Of a stretch of 10,086 nucleotides of DNA, positions 5,635-10,086 are shown piece after piece (position 1 is the stretch's first letter; every line of letters begins with the position of its first letter). The position numbers and the translations under genes were made by a program. The stretch comes from an uncultured Clostridium sp. Its GTDB lineage: Bacteria; Bacillota; Clostridia; Peptostreptococcales; Peptostreptococcaceae. The notes below the pieces were generated by a model. It did not search any database, was not told where the DNA came from, and saw only the letters and a program-made list of their open reading frames with translations. Location: the NCBI GenBank assembly GCA_900557165.1, contig USRS01000088.1, positions 1 through 10,086 on the forward strand, read 5' to 3'.

Positions 5635-5922
5635 GTGGAGGTAAAAGCAAAAGAACTAGCAAATAAGTTAAAAGTTTTAGCAAATGAGAACAGATTGTTG
5701 ATTTTATATTATTTATTGGAAGAACCAATGACAGTTGGTGAATTAAATAAAAAATTAAATAATATAACTCAATCAGGATTATCTCAACACTTATTATTAT
5801 TGAAAGAAAATAATATATTAGATAGTAGAAAAGATGGACTTAATATAACTTATTTTGTAAAAGATAAAAAAATACAACATGTATTAAACGTATTAAAAGA
5901 GAACTATAGCAAAGAGTTCTAA
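5635..5922 (+). CDS. ArsR/SmtB-family winged-helix transcriptional regulator, cysteine-free
   Basis: From the GTG at 5635 the product is 95 aa, the usual size of a compact ArsR repressor. It shows the fold in order: helix 1 (AKELANKLKVLANENRLLIL), a MTVGELNKKL helix, the recognition helix region TQSGLSQHLLLLKENNIL (about 46-63), and the beta-wing SRKDGLNITYFV. The GTG is preferred because AAGGAAG (5620-5626) lies 8 nt upstream. In-frame TTG 5575 and ATG 5599 lack ribosome binding sites, and TTG 5575 lies at the inferred transcription start. There is no cysteine at all, so the classic alpha-3 ELCVC metal/arsenic site and the dithiol redox sensor of SqrR/BigR are both absent. The ligand is therefore unknown. 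It has its own promoter and palindromic operator and precedes the DUF445 gene by 47 nt in the same direction, with no convincing terminator between. Confidence 0.9.
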   Translation: MEVKAKELANKLKVLANENRLLILYYLLEEPMTVGELNKKLNNITQSGLSQHLLLLKENNILDSRKDGLNITYFVKDKKIQHVLNVLKENYSKEF

Positions 5923-5969
5923 TAAAATAACTCTTCTATAAAAATAAAACAGACGGATAGGTGATAAAT

Positions 5970-8900
5970 ATGATTACAGGAGACAATGCATTATTTTTAT
6001 TGCTACAGATGTTTTCTAGTGGTGTGGCTGGATATATTACTAATAAATATGCAGTAAACATGATATTCAAAGAATATACACCGTTGAAAATAGGTGGAGC
6101 AGTTAAGAAAAATAAAGAAAAATTCATAGAAGAAGTAAGTGATTTAGTTGAAAGAGATATAATCAATTCTGAGACAATAAGAAATAAAGTCTTAGGAGAG
6201 GATTTCCAAAATGCTATAAAAAATACAAGTAAAGATTTCTTCCAAGAATCATTATATGAAGTATTTAAAAATGAAAAGATAGAAGATATACCTGGATATT
6301 TTGAAACTTTATCAAAGGGCGAAGAATTTTTAAAGAATAATTTAAAAGAAGTGTTGCCTAAATTAATAGATAATTTATGTGAACATACTAAAGTTGAAGA
6401 TTTATTAAGTGATAAACAAATATTTTTTATAGTTGACTATGTTTACAATGAAATAATAAACAACCTTAATTCTAGCGAAGAAATTAAATTTTTAGTTAGT
6501 GATTTATTTGAAGAAGAAGGAAATATATATTTAAATCAATTAATTGATAAAGAAAGTGGAGAAAAAGTAACAAGAATTATTAGTTGCGAGATAATGAATT
6601 CTATTGATGAAGTTTTAGATAATAAAAAAGAAATTAAAAGTATTATAGATAAATCTTTATCATTAATAGACATAAAATCATTACTAAAAAATCTTCAAAA
6701 TAAAATGGGTTCAAAGACGCTAGATGAAATTTTAAATGAAGAACAATTTTATAAATTAAGTTTACTTATATATGAAAAGTTAGATGAGTTAATAAAATCT
6801 GACTCTGGAAAAGAACATGTTGAAAGTCTAGTTAAAGAAGCTTTCGTATCAGTAAAAGATATAGAACTTACTTTATTTGAAGTTTTACCAATTCACTTTG
6901 GAAGAACATCAGGAGAATATTTAACTGAATTAATCAAAAAAATAATTCCTTATTTATCATCATGGATAAAAGAAAATAAAGAAAAAATCGAAGAAATGAT
7001 AGATGGTTCTATCATAGAGAGTATAGATAATATTGAGGATGATTTAAGAAAATCTATGATTTTAAAAGTTAAGGACTCAATGTTAACTGATTTTTCTTCA
7101 AAAAATCAAATAGTAGATAAAATAGTAGACCTCTTAGAAAACTACGATTTAAATGAAGAAAATTCTTATGGACTATATTCTAAGATAATTAAATTATTAG
7201 TGGAAACTAAAATAAAAGATTTATTTGATTTATTAGAAAAAAATAATTTAATAAATGAAGAAAAAATAGTAAATCTAATCTTAGAAAAATGGAATGAAGA
7301 TGGAAAAGAACTATCTAAAATTATAATAAAAAGAGAAAGTTCTAAGACATTACAAAAATTAATAGATCAAGACTTAAATAAATTATTTAATAAAAAAATT
7401 AAGCCACAACTTTATAATATTGCTTATAATAATAAATCAAAAATAATATCTTATTTAGATAAAACTATATTTAATTTGGTTCACGATAAAATTGAAACTA
7501 TGTTAAATAGCAAAGTAAAAGATTTATTTAGTGAAAATCAAGTAAAAATATTCTCAAATAGATTACCAGGTAAAGTTTCAGGATTTTTAAATAAAAATAA
7601 TTCTCTTTACAAAAAGAACATAAGTAAAATAATAAAAAATAGTATTAATAATATAAATTTAAAAGAAATGATAAAAAATAATGAAGATAAAATAGTTGAT
7701 TCTATAAGTGAAAGTACAGTAGAATTTACTAAAAATTCATTAGAAAAATATAAATCTTATGAAGTTGAAAAAATTATTGATAATATAAATAAAAAAGAAG
7801 AGATTTACGAAGAAGTAAGTGAAAAATTATATGATGGTATAAAAAATAACTTACCAGCTTTAGTAGATGGAAGAGTTAAAAAATTAATATATGATAACTT
7901 AATTAAGTTAGACGAAGAGGAAATATGCAATATAGCTCAAAGTTTTATGGGCAAACAATTAAAACCATTATCTATGTTTGGTGCATTTTTAGGAACAATA
8001 GTAGGATTAATATTTGGATTAACTATGAAAAATGTTAACGGAGCCTATGGATTCTATAATAATACTACTAATACCCTAATTGCATGTGGATTAATGGGGA
8101 TAGTAGGTATTATGACTAATGTTATTGCACTTTGGATGATATTCTGTCCATATGAGCAAAATAAATTTATTGCTAGAATACCTTTATTTAGAATTTTTTC
8201 CATAGGATATATTCCATCTCATAAAAATAGTTTTGCCTCAGGAATGGCACATTTTATAGATGAAGAATTATTAAGTGGAAATAGAGTAGTGAATTCTTTT
8301 AAATCACAAAGGGTAAATTTAAAAAATCATATTTTAGCAAATATAAAAAACAGTAACTACATGGTATTTTTAGATTTTATTAAGACTAAACAAAGTGATA
8401 TAAGTAAAAAAGCTTATAGTATTATAGTAAAATCATTAAAAAAACATAATAATAAAATTTGCAATAAGTTAAGTGATAAATGTTTACAATTAGAAAATGA
8501 AAAATTAATATCATTGGACTTTATTAATAATAAAGTTCAATCATCTTTAAATAATGTAAACAAATTTGAAGATAAAATAATAACTTATTTTGAAAATAAA
8601 TTAAAAAATAATAAATCATTGGAAGAGGTATTGCCTAAGGAAGTTGTAAATATTGTAAACAGTAAAATTGAAAGTGATATTAATAATTTTATAAATAAAA
8701 ACATGGAAAATAATCATGTAGAAGAGATTATAAAAAATTTAATAATAAAAAATGAAAAAGCTTATGATTTATTTATGGAAAAACCATTAAAAGAAATAAT
8801 AAGTGAAAAATCAATTTTAAATATACAAAAAAGCTTAAAAACAGATAAATTTATGAATATTCTTTTATTAGGAATAAAAGAAGAACTAAATAATCATGTA

Positions 8901-9725
8901 CAAACTTATTTATCAAAAGAATTTAGTGATGAAAAAAGATTTGATGAATTATTTGAAGGCAAAATAAAAGAAAAATTAAATAAAGATATATATGTTATTA
9001 CAGAAAAATTAATTGATAAATTAGTAGAATATATGAAAAATAATAATGACAATATATCTGCTATGGTTATAAAAATAGTAAGAGGAAATCTTAATTTCTT
9101 TGTTAAAATGGCATATGATTTTGCTGATGGTGATTCTTTAGTAAAAGATGTTATAGGTATAGTTATTAATAATAAAATAGAAAACTTAATAAAAGATGCA
9201 GATGGTCATTTGGCATTTAATATAGTAGTAAGAGATACTATAGAAGATGAAAAAAAATTAAAAACTTTATCAAATGATATAGATAAAGAAATAAAAACAT
9301 CTCAAGATTGTATAAACTATATAATGGACTGTTTAAATGGTGATAATGCACAAAAAGATTTAGAAAAATTACAAGAATTAGAGTTAATAGAAATCAAATC
9401 TTTAAGCGATGATTATGCTTCATACGATTCTGCAATTTTAGTAGGAGAAAATGAAGACGAAAACATGCAAAAAACATTTGAAGTAAAAGAAAAAAATATT
9501 ATATCTAAATTAAAATCAGATAAAAAATATTTAGTAGCTGTTCAAAGAGAAGCTAGCAACTCAAAATTTTTAAAATTATGCTCAGATTCAAAAATATCAA
9601 CTATAGATAATATCGATTCTGAAATCGGAAAAATATCTTTAAGTATGTTAATAAAAGATGAAAGCATCGTAGGAAACTATGGAACAGGAGAAAATGTTAC
9701 TGATTTAATGCCATTTTCAAAATAA
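5970..9725 (+). CDS. Very large DUF445 membrane protein with two DUF445 units
   Basis: The ATG at 5970 is chosen over the in-frame GTG at 5961 because AGGTG (5959-5963) sits 6 nt before the ATG. The product is 1251 aa. It begins with a hydrophobic segment (about 5-35) containing GVAGYITNKYAVNMIFKEY. A second hydrophobic region (about 667-725: one helix FGAFLGTIVGLIFGL, a loop, then the next helix) contains GIVGIMTNVIALWMIFCPY. The two share G-x2-G-x2-TN-x2-A-x2-MIF-x2-Y, the DUF445 signature, and each is followed by a long charged helical region, so the protein looks like two DUF445 units in tandem. Common members (Bacillus YheB, E. coli YjiN) are about 380-430 aa with one signature. The last 165 residues or so lack membrane segments and resemble nothing I recognise. 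DUF445 has no established function. Composition is rich in Lys, Asn, Glu and Ile, as expected for the genome. Confidence 0.88.
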   Translation: MITGDNALFLLLQMFSSGVAGYITNKYAVNMIFKEYTPLKIGGAVKKNKEKFIEEVSDLVERDIINSETIRNKVLGEDFQNAIKNTSKDFFQESLYEVFKNEKIEDIPGYFETLSKGEEFLKNNLKEVLPKLIDNLCEHTKVEDLLSDKQIFFIVDYVYNEIINNLNSSEEIKFLVSDLFEEEGNIYLNQLIDKESGEKVTRIISCEIMNSIDEVLDNKKEIKSIIDKSLSLIDIKSLLKNLQNKMGSKTLDEILNEEQFYKLSLLIYEKLDELIKSDSGKEHVESLVKEAFVSVKDIELTLFEVLPIHFGRTSGEYLTELIKKIIPYLSSWIKENKEKIEEMIDGSIIESIDNIEDDLRKSMILKVKDSMLTDFSSKNQIVDKIVDLLENYDLNEENSYGLYSKIIKLLVETKIKDLFDLLEKNNLINEEKIVNLILEKWNEDGKELSKIIIKRESSKTLQKLIDQDLNKLFNKKIKPQLYNIAYNNKSKIISYLDKTIFNLVHDKIETMLNSKVKDLFSENQVKIFSNRLPGKVSGFLNKNNSLYKKNISKIIKNSINNINLKEMIKNNEDKIVDSISESTVEFTKNSLEKYKSYEVEKIIDNINKKEEIYEEVSEKLYDGIKNNLPALVDGRVKKLIYDNLIKLDEEEICNIAQSFMGKQLKPLSMFGAFLGTIVGLIFGLTMKNVNGAYGFYNNTTNTLIACGLMGIVGIMTNVIALWMIFCPYEQNKFIARIPLFRIFSIGYIPSHKNSFASGMAHFIDEELLSGNRVVNSFKSQRVNLKNHILANIKNSNYMVFLDFIKTKQSDISKKAYSIIVKSLKKHNNKICNKLSDKCLQLENEKLISLDFINNKVQSSLNNVNKFEDKIITYFENKLKNNKSLEEVLPKEVVNIVNSKIESDINNFINKNMENNHVEEIIKNLIIKNEKAYDLFMEKPLKEIISEKSILNIQKSLKTDKFMNILLLGIKEELNNHVQTYLSKEFSDEKRFDELFEGKIKEKLNKDIYVITEKLIDKLVEYMKNNNDNISAMVIKIVRGNLNFFVKMAYDFADGDSLVKDVIGIVINNKIENLIKDADGHLAFNIVVRDTIEDEKKLKTLSNDIDKEIKTSQDCINYIMDCLNGDNAQKDLEKLQELELIEIKSLSDDYASYDSAILVGENEDENMQKTFEVKEKNIISKLKSDKKYLVAVQREASNSKFLKLCSDSKISTIDNIDSEIGKISLSMLIKDESIVGNYGTGENVTDLMPFSK

Positions 9726-9758
9726 TAAAACTTACAAAAGTTATTAAGGAGATGTAAG

Positions 9759-10086
9759 ATGAGCTATATAAGTATAATAATACCAGCTTATAACGAAGAA
9801 AATAAAATAAAAGATACTCTAGAAAGTATAAAAGATATTAAAGAAATAGACGAAATTATAGTAGTAGATGATGGCTCTAGTGATAAGACATCAGAAGTTG
9901 CAAAAAGTGTAGAAAGTCAAAAGATAAATGTAATAACACAAAGCAAAAATAGAGGTAAAGGATATGCTTTAAATAATGGTCTAAGAGAAGCCATGAAAAG
10001 AGCAGATATAATAGGATTTTTAGATGGAGACTTAGGAAATACTGCAAGTGAAGTTGAAAAACTAATAATACCTATTATAAACAATG
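9759..10086 (+). CDS. Family 2 glycosyltransferase, N-terminal part (cut by window edge)
   Basis: About 109 residues are visible. They show the GT-A fold of family 2 glycosyltransferases: SIIIPAYNEENKI (nucleotide-binding start, about 4-16), EIIVVDDGSSDKT with the first conserved Asp pair (about 34-46), QSKNRGKGYALNNGL (about 61-75), and FLDGDLGNT, whose DGD occupies the usual metal-binding DxD site. Such enzymes transfer a sugar from a nucleotide- or polyprenyl-activated donor onto lipid or polysaccharide acceptors at the inner face of the membrane. The form resembles the dolichol-phosphate-mannose-synthase-like group, but the discriminating C-terminus is outside the window. AAGGAG (9746-9751) with 7 nt spacing supports the ATG. 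It starts 33 nt after the DUF445 stop without a terminator between, so co-transcription is likely. Confidence 0.92.
   Translation, partial: MSYISIIIPAYNEENKIKDTLESIKDIKEIDEIIVVDDGSSDKTSEVAKSVESQKINVITQSKNRGKGYALNNGLREAMKRADIIGFLDGDLGNTASEVEKLIIPIINN

Noticed and set aside
5912..5935. Inverted repeat AAGAGTT/AACTCTT between arsR and the DUF445 gene as a terminator
   Set aside because: It has only a 7-bp AT-rich stem, a 10-nt loop and no following T tract, and an alternative pairing AGAAC/GTTCT competes with it. Not convincing as a terminator.
9731..9758. CTTACA/TGTAAG repeat that would place the glycosyltransferase ribosome binding site in a hairpin loop
   Set aside because: A 6-bp AU-rich stem with a 16-nt loop is expected by chance in this composition. 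I see no evidence for translational control.
1..10086. CRISPR array, insertion sequence, attachment site, tRNA or rRNA
   Set aside because: Reading both strands I found no regularly spaced repeats, transposase or integrase motifs, terminal inverted repeats, or tRNA/rRNA signatures.

Overview
The window is AT-rich, and its codon use (AGA for Arg, ATA for Ile, TTA for Leu), strong AAGGAG/GGAGG ribosome binding sites and gene content point to a low-GC Gram-positive anaerobe of the class Clostridia. The first residues of the aldolase and the overall style suggest Peptostreptococcaceae (relatives of Clostridioides, Romboutsia or Terrisporobacter). The family assignment is inference, and no species call is made.

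Layout. Positions 1-130 (minus strand) hold the 5' end of a class II fructose-bisphosphate aldolase gene (fba). A divergent intergenic region of about 200 nt separates it from an rRNA-modification pair on the plus strand, an RsuA-type pseudouridine synthase (331-1053) and an RlmD/RlmCD-type 23S rRNA uridine-C5 methyltransferase (1073-2425), closed by a clear intrinsic terminator (2432-2469). Next comes a small probable Fe-S protein related to the DUF523/TudS group (2546-3163), followed 5 nt later by a decayed stretch. That stretch has a chimeric ORF (3169-3999) joining the N-terminus of an FAD oxidoreductase, the C-terminus of an ADP-ribosylglycohydrolase and the first strand of a macrodomain, and then the out-of-frame C-terminus of that macrodomain (to 4183). 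An intact Cof-type HAD phosphatase (4272-5069) follows, then an M20 amidohydrolase pseudogene with two in-frame stops and loss of about two thirds of the gene (5088-5480), closed by a second perfect terminator hairpin (5480-5510).

A new transcription unit starts at 5541 with a near-consensus sigma-A promoter embedded in a 52-nt interrupted palindrome, the probable autoregulatory operator of the ArsR-family repressor that follows (GTG start at 5635). Downstream in the same direction are a very large DUF445 membrane protein (5970-9725, 1251 aa, two copies of the DUF445 membrane signature) and the start of a family 2 glycosyltransferase (9759 to the window edge).

How they fit together. The conserved housekeeping genes (fba, rsuA-like, rlmD) flank a gene-decay zone between about 3169 and 5480, in which only the HAD phosphatase looks intact. 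The zone preserves traces of an ADP-ribose-processing gene (DraG plus macrodomain, possibly one fusion protein) and an amidohydrolase. The second half is a possible ArsR-controlled envelope unit (DUF445 plus glycosyltransferase). I do not see a clear new defence or mobile system. The observations most worth following are the three-family chimeric ORF, the double DUF445 protein and the long operator palindrome.
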